Part shown: piece by piece, positions 8,771 through 18,776 of the stretch
Position numbering within the stretch: position 1 is the stretch's first letter
How the letters are laid out: each line of letters opens with the position of its first letter
Assembly: GCF_007197555.1 (NCBI RefSeq)
Contig: NZ_CP041614.1
Span: 1,170,001 to 1,234,000, forward strand
Reading direction: 5' to 3'
DNA length: 64,000 nt
Source: Shewanella psychropiezotolerans
Lineage (GTDB): Bacteria; Pseudomonadota; Gammaproteobacteria; Enterobacterales; Shewanellaceae
The notes under the pieces: generated by a model
The model's database searches: none
Seen by the model: only the letters and a program-made list of their open reading frames with translations
What the model was told of the DNA's origin: nothing
Position numbers and translations under genes: made by a program

Positions 8771-9925
8771 CTATAAAGCAGATAATTTTTTGGCTGCTTG
8801 CTGCAATGTCTTATCCTCTTTGGCAAAGCATAAGCGAATGACTTTATCACCTGGTGCAGTTTGGTAAAACACGCTCAGTGGGATTGCTGCTACACCAATC
8901 TCTTTGACTAGATATTCACAAAATGACATGTCGTCTAGTTCTGAGATCTCTGAGTAATCTAGCAGTAAAAAGTAGGTGCCTTCGCTGGGTAAAATCGTAA
9001 AGCGGCTATTTTGCAGCGCATTAACTAGCACGTCTCTCTTGTGTTGATAAAAAGGTGCGAGTGCTGTGATATGTTCAGGCTCTTCGGCCAGCATATCTGT
9101 TAACGCCAGTTGCGCTGGGGTGAAGCTTGAGAAGGTGACATATTGGTGAATCTTCCTAAACTCTTGTGTCAGCACCTCGGGGGCAACGCAGTAACCCATC
9201 TTCCAGCCAGTACAATGGAACGTTTTGCCAAAACTGGAGATCACAAAAGCGCGCGAAAAAAGTTCAGCATCGCCTAATACACTGATGTGGGGCGTGTTAC
9301 CAAAGGTGATATGTTCATATACTTCATCACTTATTATCAGCAGATCATGTTTGAGCACGAGTGCCTTTAATTTATCAAAATCAGCTTGTTTTAACGTTTT
9401 TGCGCTGGGATTATGGGGCGTGTTGATGATAATTCCGCGGGTTTTGTCAGTGATAGCTGCCGCTACCTGTTGCCAGTTTATGGCATAATCCGGCGCCTGC
9501 ATTGTGATATGCACCGCACGGCCTCCGGCCAGCTCAATGGCGGGTTTATAGGAATCATAGGCAGGATCGAAGATTATTATCTCGTCTCCTGGGTGGGTGA
9601 TGGCCTGTATTGCGACAAACAATGCTTCGGTCGCTCCCGAAGTCACTGTTACCGTATCGTTTGGGTTTACATCTATGCCGTATTTGCGCCCGATGAGGGA
9701 GGCTATTTGAGTCTGCAGTGGTGCCAGTCCAGAGGAGGGAGCGTACTGATTAAAACCTTGATCGCAGTATTTGGCCAAGCCTTGCTTTAATAGTTTAGGG
9801 GCATCAAACTCTGGGAAGCCTTGAGAGAGGTTAATGGCATTGTATTGGTTTGCCAGCCCTGTCATATAAGTAAATATGCTGGTGCCAAGGTTCGGTAATT
9901 TACTGCTAAGATCTAAGGTACTCAA
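8771..9925 (-). CDS. ybdL: PLP-dependent methionine aminotransferase (YbdL-like)
   Basis: 384 residues of fold-type I aminotransferase. The PLP lysine lies in SSFGKTFHCTGWKMGYC, with NTPHNPSAK and ISDEVYEH in the expected order. The sequence resembles E. coli YbdL over its whole length; YbdL transaminates methionine and aromatic amino acids with keto acids in the cytoplasm. The gene stands alone, its 3' end abutting an IS110 relic. A repeat-filled gap follows its start. No regulatory site was seen. Confidence 0.85.
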   Translation of the reverse strand: MSTLDLSSKLPNLGTSIFTYMTGLANQYNAINLSQGFPEFDAPKLLKQGLAKYCDQGFNQYAPSSGLAPLQTQIASLIGRKYGIDVNPNDTVTVTSGATEALFVAIQAITHPGDEIIIFDPAYDSYKPAIELAGGRAVHITMQAPDYAINWQQVAAAITDKTRGIIINTPHNPSAKTLKQADFDKLKALVLKHDLLIISDEVYEHITFGNTPHISVLGDAELFSRAFVISSFGKTFHCTGWKMGYCVAPEVLTQEFRKIHQYVTFSSFTPAQLALTDMLAEEPEHITALAPFYQHKRDVLVNALQNSRFTILPSEGTYFLLLDYSEISELDDMSFCEYLVKEIGVAAIPLSVFYQTAPGDKVIRLCFAKEDKTLQQAAKKLSAL

Positions 9926-10087
9926 TGGGACTCTCTCCGTTTATAAACCACTCTGGTTAGTCAGTTTTTTCTTTGTAATCTAATCTTATTCTAAATTATC
10001 TTAATTTGATATTAGTAAAATAAGCCAGTCAAACATGGCCATTTTTTGTCGCTATTTGGGTCGAAAGTGATGCATCTATGCACAGTC

Positions 10088-10201
10088 TCTGCTGCAAGCA
10101 ATAGATATCAATGAAGCTATGCTTGCCAGATAATAATCAAATACCAAACAAGTACCATGAACCCAACTTAAAAAGATATTTGAAACTTGTTATCCAACAA
10201 G
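10088..10201 (+). repeat. Direct repeat copy 1 (CTGCAAGCAATAGATA...AACAAG)
   Basis: About 114 bp containing CTGCAAGCAATAGATA, CAATGAAGCTATGCTT, ACCCAACTTAAAAAGATA and the palindrome ACTTGTTATCCAACAAGT. It recurs at 10448-10562. Part of it recurs inverted next to xerD (53164-53215) and another part at 63182-63220. An ATG at 10111 opens a 55-codon frame (MKLCLPDNNQIPNKY...) that ends at 10278, but it has no ribosome site and I do not call it a gene. Confidence 0.75.
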
Positions 10202-10369
10202 TGAACACGCTTCTGGCTAGAAACGAGTTACCAGCCAGTAAAGCTAAAATCGAAGAAGCACTTTTTTCTAAGCCATAGCAGGTGTGAACGCGGCTGTGAC
10301 CTTCCGTGACGAAGTGATACTCTCCGAACGAGAGACTAGGATGCCGAACTGGCCTTTAAACATGGAAGT

Positions 10370-10562
10370 TGTTTGAAACCGCAGAGCGTATAGGGACACT
10401 TCTTATGAGATCAAGAGCCAGCGTCCCACAGAAGTATTTACATGTGAGCCTGCTGCAAGCAATAGATACCAATGAAGCTATGCTTACCAGGCAATAATCA
10501 AATACCAATAAAGCCCAATGAACCCAATCAAAAAAGATATTTGAAACTTGTTATCCAACAAG
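10370..10562 (+). repeat. Direct repeat copy 2 with AAACCGCAGAGCG leader
   Basis: Contains AAACCGCAGAGCGTATAGGG (also at 63127) and then a near copy of 10088-10201. The frame from its ATG near 10471 is again open, MKLCLPGNNQIPIKPNEPNQ, and stops beside the csdE stop codon. The copy ends exactly where csdE ends on the other strand. Confidence 0.75.
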
Positions 10563-10566
10563 TCAA

Positions 10567-11004
10567 TTAGACTGATGTTTTAATTGCCTTAGCCAAGGCA
10601 AACAAACCATTGGTGCGTGAGGGGCTGAGCTGTCCGGTTAAGCCTAGTCGGTCGAAGTAGGCCTCTATATCGAACGCCGCTATCTCGTCTGCGCTCTTGC
10701 CGTGACAAGCAGTTAGCAGTAGTGCGACCAGGCCTTTGACTATGCGGGCGTCGCTGTCGGCGAGATAGTAATGCTTGCCGTCTATTTCACTATGATAGAG
10801 CCAGGCATTACTCTCACAGCCCCTGACTTGGGCCTGCTCCACACGAAACTCATCTTCTAGCTTAGGTAAGGTCTTGCCCAGGAGCATTATCTGACGATAG
10901 CGCTCCTGCCAGTTGTTGGCATTGTCGAATCTAGGCAATATTTCACCGCTATCGAACTTAAGGGCTAAAAATGTCTCTGTGGCGGGCTGTACTGCTGAGC
11001 TCAT
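10567..11004 (-). CDS. csdE: Sulfur acceptor protein CsdE (SufE family)
   Basis: 145 residues with the SufE signature QVRGCESNAWLY; C63 is the expected persulfide acceptor. The C-terminal helices (SPSRTNGLFALAKAIK) are typical. SufE-family proteins take sulfur from a partner cysteine desulfurase and stimulate its activity during Fe-S assembly or tRNA-sulfur chemistry. The desulfurase gene lies directly upstream on the same strand, which supports CsdE rather than an isolated SufE. Its 3' end is bordered by a repeat copy. Confidence 0.85.
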   Translation of the reverse strand: MSSAVQPATETFLALKFDSGEILPRFDNANNWQERYRQIMLLGKTLPKLEDEFRVEQAQVRGCESNAWLYHSEIDGKHYYLADSDARIVKGLVALLLTACHGKSADEIAAFDIEAYFDRLGLTGQLSPSRTNGLFALAKAIKTSV

Positions 11005-11087
11005 AAAATTGACCTGAATTAGTTACCTTGAATGATGTTTAAATAACTTGCTCGAACCTAGAATCTCTAATATTCGAGCCTAGACCC

Positions 11088-12302
11088 TTATTCTAACAAC
11101 ATTTCTTTTACCGACGTTAGCGCCTCTATGAAGCGATCGATATCTTCTTTACTGGTATAGACGCCTATGGATGCCCGGCAGCAGCCCTTGATCGCTAAAC
11201 TCTGCATCAGAGGCATGGCGCAGTGGTGGCCACAGCGGACGGCGATGCCTTGTTGATCCAGCAAGATCCCCACATCCTGGTGATGTTCATCGGCCAAGTT
11301 AAAGGCGACTGCGCCGATATTGTTTTCGTGGGCACCATAGAGCTTTATGTCGCCCAAATTAGCTAACTGAGTTTGCAGATAAGTCAGCAGTTCCTGCTCA
11401 CGTTGGGCCGTCTCAGCTTTAGGTAGATTTTGTATAAACTCGATGGCTGCACCAAGCCCGATAACCTCGGCTATGGGCGGTGTTCCTGCCTCGAGTCTGT
11501 TGGGTAAGATATTAAACTCGGTGGCATCGAAGCTGACGGTCTTGATCATCTCGCCGCCTGTCATCATAGGCTCGAGCTTATCCAGAATATCGAAACGGCC
11601 ATAGAGCACGCCTATCCCCGTCGGGCCATACATCTTGTGGCCGGAGAATACATAGAAATCACAATCTATCGCCTGTACATCGATTTCCAGATGGGCGATA
11701 GCCTGAGCTCCGTCGACCAAGGTAATAGCACCGGCGGCCTTAGCTTTCGCGACTAAATGATTCACCGGATTAAGTGTGCCTAGTGCGTTGGAAACATGGC
11801 ACAGAGCGACGATGGCAGGCTTTTGTTCGAGTAGTGCTTCATAGGCTTGTTCATCGAGTTGGCAATCCTCTGTCAGCGGGATGGGCTTGATGATGGCGCC
11901 GCTGCGCTTGGCGAGTTCTTGCCAGGGGACGATATTGGCATGATGGGCGGCTGTGTCTATTAAGATGATATCGCCAGATTTTGTCTGATTAATCAGACCA
12001 TGTGCGACCATATTTATCGATTCAGTGGTGCCGTGGGTGAAGATTATCTCTTCGCGGCGACTGGCCTTGATAAAGCCTTTTAGCTGTTCGCGCACCGCCT
12101 CATATTGAGATGTGGCTCTGGATGAGAGTTGGTGAGCGGCCCGGTGAACATTGGCGTTATCTTTATGATAATACTGAGTCATGGCATCTATGACACACTT
12201 GGGTTTTTGGCTGGTCGCTGCCGTGTCCAGATAACACAGAGGGTATCCCTCTAAGGTCTGCTCGAGTGTAGGAAATTGAGCACGCAACTGGGGAAAGTCC
12301 AT
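11088..12302 (-). CDS. csdA: Cysteine desulfurase (CsdA/SufS type)
   Basis: 404 residues from the ATG at 12302, which aligns with the start of CsdA/SufS (FPQLRAQFP). PLP lysine in SGHKMYGPTG; the catalytic cysteine is in RCGHHCAMPLM, the group II pattern. AAHHANIVPW and VDGAQAIAH are also typical. The enzyme removes sulfur from cysteine to give alanine and an enzyme persulfide, which is passed to CsdE encoded about 80 bp downstream. An in-frame ATG exists at 12323; neither has a strong ribosome site. An element copy (12478-12731) lies upstream. Confidence 0.88.
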   Translation of the reverse strand: MDFPQLRAQFPTLEQTLEGYPLCYLDTAATSQKPKCVIDAMTQYYHKDNANVHRAAHQLSSRATSQYEAVREQLKGFIKASRREEIIFTHGTTESINMVAHGLINQTKSGDIILIDTAAHHANIVPWQELAKRSGAIIKPIPLTEDCQLDEQAYEALLEQKPAIVALCHVSNALGTLNPVNHLVAKAKAAGAITLVDGAQAIAHLEIDVQAIDCDFYVFSGHKMYGPTGIGVLYGRFDILDKLEPMMTGGEMIKTVSFDATEFNILPNRLEAGTPPIAEVIGLGAAIEFIQNLPKAETAQREQELLTYLQTQLANLGDIKLYGAHENNIGAVAFNLADEHHQDVGILLDQQGIAVRCGHHCAMPLMQSLAIKGCCRASIGVYTSKEDIDRFIEALTSVKEMLLE

Positions 12303-12477
12303 TGTTCGGATCCGGTAGTTCATCGGGTAAAAAGGCTCTTAGATCTTCGGAGATTTAGGCGACTAATGCAAGTGGCTTTTGATGCGGATTATCTGCATGG
12401 CTTACTTGCGTATTTTGGTTGCATTTTTTAGCAATCTTTTCAGACCATCTTTTGCTAGAGTTTGGTTATACCAATCG

Positions 12478-12731
12478 GTATAAAGGTGTGGTCACTCAGC
12501 GAGAGTTTAGCGCTTCAGAGGCAAGGCAACGAGTGAGGAACATAGTTATTCTACGTTTAAGCTCGTTAACGCCGATCGGAAGTGCTAAAACTCGCCTTTC
12601 AGGAGTGTTTTTGGCAGCCTACTTCTGTGTTGAATGAGTTCAAAAGGGATCACCATTCCCTCACTCTTTCGCCTTGAATTATGCAGCCAAAAATAACTCT
12701 GAGTTGACCACTTTCTTATATCGATTGGTAT
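12478..12731. mobile_element. MITE-like element copy B (divergent)
   Basis: Ends ATACCAATCGGTATAAAG and ATATCGATTGGTAT are inverted. The interior retains GGTCACTCAGCGAGAGTT and the reverse-oriented GAGTTGACCACTT but is otherwise diverged from the other copies. Length about 254 bp. It ends 30 bp before the methyltransferase start at 12761. Confidence 0.65.
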
Positions 12732-12760
12732 TAGAGATGAAAGTTACCTAGGGAGTGAAA

Positions 12761-13378
12761 ATGCAATCGAAAGCACATTGGGAAAAGGTCTACTCAAGCA
12801 AAGATGAAGCTGAGGTCAGTTGGTTTCAAGAACATGCAAAGCTCTCATTGAAATTGATCCAGAATTCGGATGCAAGCAAGAGCGCCTCAATCATAGATGT
12901 CGGAGGGGGAGCCTCTACACTCGTCGATGATCTTTTAGCTAACGGCTATCGCAATATTACGGTACTCGATCTTTCTGCGGCGGCGCTCGCTAAAGCTCAA
13001 AACAGGCTGGGCGAGCAGGCGTCGAATGTGACTTGGCTTGAGGCTAATGTGATTGAGGCCGAATACCCCCATCACGGCTATGATGTCTGGCATGATAGGG
13101 CTGTGTTTCACTTTCTCAATACTCTCGAGGAGCGTCAGGCCTATGTGAAAGCCGTGCTGCATGCTGTAAAGCCCGGCGGTGTAGTTATCGTGGCCACGTT
13201 TGCCGAGAATGGCCCCACCATGTGCAGTGGCCTTCCCGTAAAGCGTTATAGCGCCGATGAACTCCATGAAGAATTTGGAGAACCTTTCTCTTTGCTCGGC
13301 CATGAGAAAGAGTCCCATCAAACCCCAGATGGCAGCGAACAGCATTTCGTCTACTGCTTCTGTAGAAAGTTAGCCTAG
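12761..13378 (+). CDS. Class I SAM-dependent methyltransferase
   Basis: 205 residues. The SAM-binding motif I is IIDVGGGASTLVDDLL, motif II-like acidic loop VLDLSAAAL, and motif post-II LEANVIEAEYP; KPGGVVIVATFAENGP is the final strand pair. The N-terminal HWEKVYSSKDEAEVSWFQ block resembles thiopurine/tellurite-type small methyltransferases often annotated only as class I. ATG at 12761 is preceded by AGGGAG with six bases spacing. The substrate is not evident. The gene is isolated between a miniature element and a convergent aldo-keto reductase gene. Confidence 0.75.
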   Translation: MQSKAHWEKVYSSKDEAEVSWFQEHAKLSLKLIQNSDASKSASIIDVGGGASTLVDDLLANGYRNITVLDLSAAALAKAQNRLGEQASNVTWLEANVIEAEYPHHGYDVWHDRAVFHFLNTLEERQAYVKAVLHAVKPGGVVIVATFAENGPTMCSGLPVKRYSADELHEEFGEPFSLLGHEKESHQTPDGSEQHFVYCFCRKLA

Positions 13379-13406
13379 TTTCTTTATACGACTCTTTATC
13401 ATCCTG

Positions 13407-14450
13407 TTAAGGACAAGGCAGTCGATAGATTTGTGCCAGCTCATCTAGCCTTACCATTAGCTCTGGAGATATACAGGTGTTGATGCTGTCGATATTCTCT
13501 TTCAGCTGTTTAAGATTGGTGGCACCTATGATGTTTGAGGCGACAAATTTGCGTGAGGTGACGAAGGCGAGTGACATCTGCGCCGGACTCAGCTTGAATT
13601 CACGTGCAAGTTCTACATAGGCCTTGGTGGCTTCGAGCGCTATTTGTGTGCCCGTATAACGAGAGAAGCGCTTAAACAGGGTGAGTCTGGCGCCCTGGGG
13701 CCATTTATCGTCCAGGTATTTTCCCGTCAGTGCGCCAAATGCCAAGGGAGAATAGGCCAGTAAGGGCACTTCTTCGCGATGGCTTACCTCTGCCATGCCG
13801 ACCTCAAAACTGCGGTTGAGCAAGTTATAGGGGTTTTGTACGCTGACGACTCTAGGGAGCTCGTGTTTCTCGGCGAGCTGTAGATACTTCATCAAGCCCC
13901 AAGGGGTTTCATTGGAGACACCGATATAACGGATTTTTCCTGCCGTCACTAAAGAGGCTAGGGCTTCTAAGGTCTCTATGATAGGAGTCTGTTGCTCGTT
14001 GTCATCGACCTGTTGGTAGGATAACTCACCGAAGAAGTTGGTGTTTCTGTCTGGCCAATGGATCTGATACAGATCTATGGTGTCGATCTTGAGTCGCTCC
14101 AGGCTGGCATCGACGGCTTGGTGTATATTGCGCCAATCCAGAGCCATATTCGGCCGTATGTAGTCACTCTTAGACCCCGGAGCGGATACTTTAGTGGCGA
14201 TGATCAAGTTGTCTCGGTGACCACTTTTTTTAAGATAGTTACCCAGGATTCTCTCGGTCTCGCCCTGAGTATCAGCCTTGGGAGGAACCGGGTACATCTC
14301 GGCTGTGTCGATAAAGTTAATGCCTTCGCCTATGGCGTAATCTAGCTGAGAGAAGGCTTCGGCTTGTGTGTTCTGCTCACCCCAGGTCATGGTACCTAAA
14401 CAGAGTTCACTGACTTCAAGGTTGGAATGTGGGATACGACGATATTCCAT
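13407..14450 (-). CDS. tas: NADP(H)-dependent aldo-keto reductase Tas-like
   Basis: 347 residues, the same length as E. coli Tas. Family motifs: LCLGTMTWGEQNT, NFIDTAEMYPVPP, the catalytic lysine in ATKVSAP, LYQIHWPDRNTNFFG and GVSNETPWGLMKYLQLAE. It should reduce aldehydes or ketones with NADPH through a TIM barrel; the physiological substrate of Tas is not settled. Single gene, convergent with the methyltransferase gene, 28 bp apart. Confidence 0.87.
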   Translation of the reverse strand: MEYRRIPHSNLEVSELCLGTMTWGEQNTQAEAFSQLDYAIGEGINFIDTAEMYPVPPKADTQGETERILGNYLKKSGHRDNLIIATKVSAPGSKSDYIRPNMALDWRNIHQAVDASLERLKIDTIDLYQIHWPDRNTNFFGELSYQQVDDNEQQTPIIETLEALASLVTAGKIRYIGVSNETPWGLMKYLQLAEKHELPRVVSVQNPYNLLNRSFEVGMAEVSHREEVPLLAYSPLAFGALTGKYLDDKWPQGARLTLFKRFSRYTGTQIALEATKAYVELAREFKLSPAQMSLAFVTSRKFVASNIIGATNLKQLKENIDSINTCISPELMVRLDELAQIYRLPCP

Positions 14451-14568
14451 AAAATCTCCACGGTTACTTTAGCTTGTTATTTGGGCGCATATTTTGGCTC
14501 AAGAGTGCGCTCACTGTCATTCGAAGCTAACAAGCTTTCAGAGGAAAGACTAGGGAAATAAAGATCTT

Positions 14569-14834
14569 ATACCATTCCGAGTAAGTATCGGATCATTCAG
14601 CGGGAGTTCAAAGCGCTGTAGGCAAGGCGGATGTTTGAAGCTAATAGTTACTCTATATCGAGAACATTCAACGTAGCATAAAGGGTTTTGAAACCCGCAC
14701 TGCGTGAGGCTCTCAGTGTTTCAACTTCTGCGTTTCATTGACTTAAAAGGGAATAACCATTTTCTCACCAATGTGCCTTGAATTGAAAAAACTGAGAGTC
14801 TCTGAACTGACCAGATACTTATATGGAATGGTAT
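14569..14834. mobile_element. MITE-like element copy C
   Basis: Ends ATACCATTCCGAGTAAGT and ACTTATATGGAATGGTAT are inverted. This copy is in the opposite orientation to copies D and F: GATCATTCAGCGGGAGTTCA comes first and GAACTGACCAGATACTT last. About 266 bp, lying between tas and the MarR-GNAT gene, without coding capacity. Confidence 0.85.
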
Positions 14835-14864
14835 TAGTTTCTAGGACCTAAGATCTAGAACCTT

Positions 14865-15815
14865 TTATAACTTTAACAACATAGGCATCTCGCAGGCATC
14901 GTGTCCTGTATCACCCAGAGGAGAGTCCAGATGTTTGAATCCGATAGACTCATACAGTTTGACTGCTTCATTGAGATCCGCGGTAGTTTCCAAGTAACAG
15001 GCGTTAAATCCCTGTTCACGGGCAAAGTCGAGCGCCAGATAAGCCAGGCGTTTAGCAAATCCTTTGCCTCTAAGTGTTTGGCTGAAATACATCTTCTGTA
15101 GTTCACATACCCGCTCTTGATTTGCTGTTGGTGTATTTATGGTTAAAGGTGCAATTCCTCCTCCACCTAAGAGTTCACCTTCTTTCTCTATGACCCAATA
15201 GCAGGCATCACTTGCTTGGTATTGTTCACTAAGAATGTCTAAGGTGGGATCCGCTACGCTATAACCTTTATCTGAGGTGAGGCCATATTCTGCTGAGACC
15301 GTGCGTATCACTTCGGCCATAGAGGCATTATCTTCTGGGGTCATTACCCTAAGCGTATATTCCTGCTGAAGCCGGGAACGATCAATGGCCTTGTGATATA
15401 GGGTCATTGCAATCTCAATCTGCTGGGTTTCGGAGGAAGATAACTGGGATAAGATTTCATTGAAGATGATATTTTGCTGATGATCTAACTTCTGTAATAA
15501 TTTACGCCCTTGAGGCGTCAGGTGAGCCAGTAGGCTGCGGCTGTCTCTGGGATTACTCTTGGTAGAAGCAAATCGCTTCTCAACCAGATGGCTGACGGCA
15601 CGACTGGCGTTGGATTTATCGATATTAAGGATTTGCGCCAATTTTTTAATCGATATTGCGCCGTGGCTGACTTCGATAAGCGCATGGGCCTGAACAGGAG
15701 ATAGAGGAAGGTCGCCACAGGCTGAGTTAAGCATGCCGAGTTGTCGCACAATATGGCGAGATACGGTTCTGAGTGTAGAACCTTGTTGATTGCTTGGTCT
15801 ATTATCTTCTGTCAT
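14865..15815 (-). CDS. MarR-type regulator fused to a GNAT acetyltransferase
   Basis: 316 residues from the ATG at 15815, chosen because AGGAACAGGGT precedes it; an upstream in-frame ATG at 15884 would add 23 residues. The first half is a MarR winged helix ([51 protein letters not shown]). The second half is a GNAT domain with acetyl-CoA loop [18 protein letters not shown] and [10 protein letters not shown]. Such fusions are common in proteobacteria; the DNA target and the acetyl acceptor are unknown. It may sense a small molecule through the acetyltransferase half. Confidence 0.85.
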   Translation of the reverse strand: MTEDNRPSNQQGSTLRTVSRHIVRQLGMLNSACGDLPLSPVQAHALIEVSHGAISIKKLAQILNIDKSNASRAVSHLVEKRFASTKSNPRDSRSLLAHLTPQGRKLLQKLDHQQNIIFNEILSQLSSSETQQIEIAMTLYHKAIDRSRLQQEYTLRVMTPEDNASMAEVIRTVSAEYGLTSDKGYSVADPTLDILSEQYQASDACYWVIEKEGELLGGGGIAPLTINTPTANQERVCELQKMYFSQTLRGKGFAKRLAYLALDFAREQGFNACYLETTADLNEAVKLYESIGFKHLDSPLGDTGHDACEMPMLLKL

Positions 15816-16130
15816 ACCCTGTTCCTGCAATTTATCTTGTCTGAATAGACATTGGTTATTTTGGTCAGAAATAACGTTCTTCATCCAAAGCTGACTGCCG
15901 ACACTGGATGAATATGGTTGCGACTAACATCTAACCTAGGGGGGTATTCAACAAATTGCAAGTAGGGAGTAATGGCTTTGTGTTCTAGGAGGAGTTAAGT
16001 TGCGATTAACAAGTATAATGTGATGCGTGATCACTAACATTAAGTGCACGCGCCAGATTCAGCGCACAAAGCTAAACGGCTAGTATGAAGTGTATCAAGT
16101 TAGTGACTAACCTAATTGCTCATGGAGGAG

Positions 16131-16169
16131 AATGCAAGCAATTGCTAATGAAAGTCGATTGCTTGCATT
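16131..16169. terminator. Inverted repeat downstream of yjjX
   Basis: AATGCAAGCAAT pairs perfectly with ATTGCTTGCATT around a 15-base loop. It lies about 20 bp beyond the yjjX stop. The T-tract is poor, so termination is possible but weak. The remaining gap to 15816 holds nothing I can name. Confidence 0.4.
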
Positions 16170-16187
16170 AAAAGGGGGTTGAAACAG

Positions 16188-16787
16188 TTAATCGAGATAA
16201 AGCTCAGGATTTAGCATGGGGGCCATGGCTAAGATTAATGCCTGAGTATAGACACTCTCTCTGGTGGCATGCCCTTGGGTTAATAGGCCAATTGCCCCAC
16301 CTTGTTGCTTAATGTTGTTAGTGTTGAATAGTTTATCCATCACATCTCCCAGCTCCTCACCGGCAACCAGTGACTTATAGATAGATTGAGATATGGGGAG
16401 TTGTGCGCTACGTCCAACGGAAAGCTGGTTCTGAGTGGCAACCACAGTATAGGCGAACGTGGCTGGCCCGTATTCGAAATTATCGACGCCGCCTTCCATT
16501 GCGATAAAGAGTTCGGCAACTGACTCGCCATCAGGTTGCTTCGCCGCCGTAGCGGAAAAATTTCGGCAATATTTAACACGGTTTATGGCGCCTTCGCGGG
16601 TTTCAAAATCTGTCATGGGTTGGTCCGGTACGCCTGATGGGGCGTGCATACCAATACATTCGATATCAATATCCGGAAACAGTTGGCAGATAGCGATTTT
16701 GGCCGCGTTTACTTTCACCGGGTTTTTCGAGCCGACTAATACTCTGATCTTCTTTAATTTAGTTATCCGTTGCATTTTCTTATTCAT
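16188..16787 (-). CDS. yjjX: Inosine/xanthosine triphosphatase YjjX
   Basis: 199 residues from the ATG at 16787. Start of the fold is VLVGSKNPVKVNAAK, typical of the DUF84/ITPase-like NTPases, with MHAPSGVPDQPMTDFETREGAINR and IAMEGGVDN as the family blocks. The enzyme hydrolyses non-canonical ITP and XTP so that they do not enter nucleic acids. The start could also be ATG at 16775. Genes on both sides are unrelated. Confidence 0.88.
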   Translation of the reverse strand: MNKKMQRITKLKKIRVLVGSKNPVKVNAAKIAICQLFPDIDIECIGMHAPSGVPDQPMTDFETREGAINRVKYCRNFSATAAKQPDGESVAELFIAMEGGVDNFEYGPATFAYTVVATQNQLSVGRSAQLPISQSIYKSLVAGEELGDVMDKLFNTNNIKQQGGAIGLLTQGHATRESVYTQALILAMAPMLNPELYLD

Positions 16788-16796
16788 TCCAATCAA

Positions 16797-17375
16797 CCTG
16801 GGGGGATGATACCAAATTTACGCCTATTTTATTACGGGCGGTGAGCCTTGAATTTGTTGGTGGAGATGTATCAAGGCTTTCTAATTTGGCTTAGAAAAAC
16901 TGATACCAGATCTAGATCACCTTTTGCTTTTTACCAAATGTATAGTGGATCACGTTTAACTTTTGGGCTGAGCTAGTGAAAAAGCCTGTGATCTCACTCA
17001 TGTTTCATGAAGTTTGTGCGGTGCCACCCATCAGATCTGCTATTATTTGCGACCCGCCTCACCTTGCCGCCTTCTTGAATAAATTTTCTAATATCACCAA
17101 TAGGTAATATATGTGCTTTAAGTGTTAATTTTAGGTTCGATTTGGTTGCGGGGGTGGGGTCAGAATAAAGATTTAGCCCATGATAATTTAGACATAGCTC
17201 TCATTATGAACTTGTTCTGAAATTTGATGATAAAACCCCGTTCCAGATCAATTTTTCATGGCTTGAGTTCTATAATCTGGCCTTGAAATTTATAGCTGCT
17301 TCCCCTTTGAAAATGGTTTTAGGTGGAGTGGCTTCTGGAAAACCAAAGGTGTAGAACACCTCAAAGGTAATGTTT
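16797..17375. other. Gene-free gap upstream of sdaC
   Basis: A 570-bp divergent intergenic region between yjjX and the serine transporter gene. It contains a G-rich run near 17151 and a half-conserved CRP-like sequence at 16987 (TGTGATCTCACTCAT). I see no open frame or convincing RNA gene. Confidence 0.4.
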
Positions 17376-18668
17376 ATGCAGAAAGAATCGACCGTCTCTC
17401 CAGTCAATGGAACCGGAACCCAAGTAAACCCAGCCGTCAGTCAGAGCTGGACACGTAAAGATACGACTTGGATGTTGAGTCTGTTCGGTACAGCCGTTGG
17501 TGCTGGTATCCTTTTTCTTCCAATAAATGCAGGTATGGGCGGTTTCTGGCCGTTGGTGATGATGGCCTTGGTTATAGGTCCTATGACTTATCTAGCTCAT
17601 CGTGGCTTGTCACGTTTTGTCTGCGCCTCTGAGAAGCCGGGCAGTGACATTACCGATGTGGTCGAAGAGTTTTTTGGTGTCGGTGCCGGTAAGGCGATCA
17701 CCTTGCTCTATTTCTTTGCTATCTTCCCGATTGTATTGATCTATGGTGTGGGTATTACCAATACCGTAGACAGTTTTATCGTTAATCAGCTCGGTATGGC
17801 ATCGCCTCCACGTTGGATATTATCTGGCTTGCTTATCCTTGCCATGATGTCTGTGATGGTATCTGGTGAGAAGTTAATGCTGAAGGTGACTCAGTTTCTG
17901 GTTTACCCTCTGGTGGGTATTTTAGTCTTTATGTCCCTGTACCTGATTCCAAGCTGGAAAATGGATGCCTTGACGCAGGTTCCGTCAGCGGGCGACTTCC
18001 TGGGGACCGTATGGCTAACTATTCCGGTATTAGTGTTTGCCTTTAACCATTCTCCAGCTATTTCTCAGTTCTCTGTGGCACTCAAGCGCGAACATGGTAA
18101 AGATGCATCAAAGAAAGCCGATGTGATACTGCGTAATACCAGTATGATGTTAGTGGGTTTCGTCATGTTGTTCGTGTTCTCTTGTGTTCTCTCTTTGAGT
18201 CCGGCACAACTTGCCGAGTCTAAGGCGCAAAACTTACCGATTCTTTCTTATCTGGCTAACATTCACTCAAGCGGCTTCGTCAGCTACTTTGGTCCTATCA
18301 TAGCTGTGATTGCCATCGTTTCTTCTTTCTTCGGCCACTACATGGGTGCGACAGAAGGCATGAAGGGCATTATCACTAAGCAGCTACGTAGCAGCAATAA
18401 GCAAGTGTCAGACAAGAAAGTAGATAAGTTTATCCTTGTGTTCATGTTCGTCACCATCTGGGGCGTGGCCATCATCAACCCAAGTATCTTAGGTATGATT
18501 GAGGCACTTGGTGGTCCAATCATCGCCGCGATTCTTTATCTGATGCCTATGTATGCTATCTACAAGGTACCTGCACTTAAGGCCTACCGCGGCCGTATCA
18601 GCAATATCTTCGTTGTTATTGCGGGTGTGCTGGCAATGACAGCCATTCTGTTCGGTATGTTGTCTTAA
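17376..18668 (+). CDS. sdaC: Serine transporter of the SdaC/HAAAP family
   Basis: 430 residues with eleven predicted helices. The N-terminal [19 protein letters not shown] block and [13 protein letters not shown] are signatures of the hydroxy/aromatic amino acid permease family, SdaC branch. It imports L-serine by proton symport at the inner membrane. I took the ATG at 17376, eight bases after AAAGG; the ATG at 17370 is too close. The serine deaminase gene follows 108 bp downstream on the same strand, so the two form a serine-use operon. Confidence 0.88.
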   Translation: MQKESTVSPVNGTGTQVNPAVSQSWTRKDTTWMLSLFGTAVGAGILFLPINAGMGGFWPLVMMALVIGPMTYLAHRGLSRFVCASEKPGSDITDVVEEFFGVGAGKAITLLYFFAIFPIVLIYGVGITNTVDSFIVNQLGMASPPRWILSGLLILAMMSVMVSGEKLMLKVTQFLVYPLVGILVFMSLYLIPSWKMDALTQVPSAGDFLGTVWLTIPVLVFAFNHSPAISQFSVALKREHGKDASKKADVILRNTSMMLVGFVMLFVFSCVLSLSPAQLAESKAQNLPILSYLANIHSSGFVSYFGPIIAVIAIVSSFFGHYMGATEGMKGIITKQLRSSNKQVSDKKVDKFILVFMFVTIWGVAIINPSILGMIEALGGPIIAAILYLMPMYAIYKVPALKAYRGRISNIFVVIAGVLAMTAILFGMLS

Positions 18669-18776
18669 GTTCTCCGTTTTCATCCTTTCATAACGTTTGG
18701 TTATTCGGGTCAGTTTCAATCTTTGGGACTGACCCTCCTCATTTCACCTTCCACTCATGAATTAAGAGGTAAATCT

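Noticed and set aside
8587..8850. 87-codon minus frame overlapping ybdL
   Set aside because: The IS110-like reading lies in a different frame; this one is a shadow with no motif.
10111..10278. 55-residue small protein
   Set aside because: Spans a dispersed repeat, no ribosome site, and the changes between copies are not mainly synonymous. Kept only as a repeat observation.
12419..12637. 72-codon open frame on the plus strand
   Set aside because: It lies mostly inside element B and has no ribosome site or family motif.
16987..17002. CRP-like site upstream of sdaC (TGTGATCTCACTCAT)
   Set aside because: Only the left half matches; the right half is TCATG and the spacing to a promoter is unclear.
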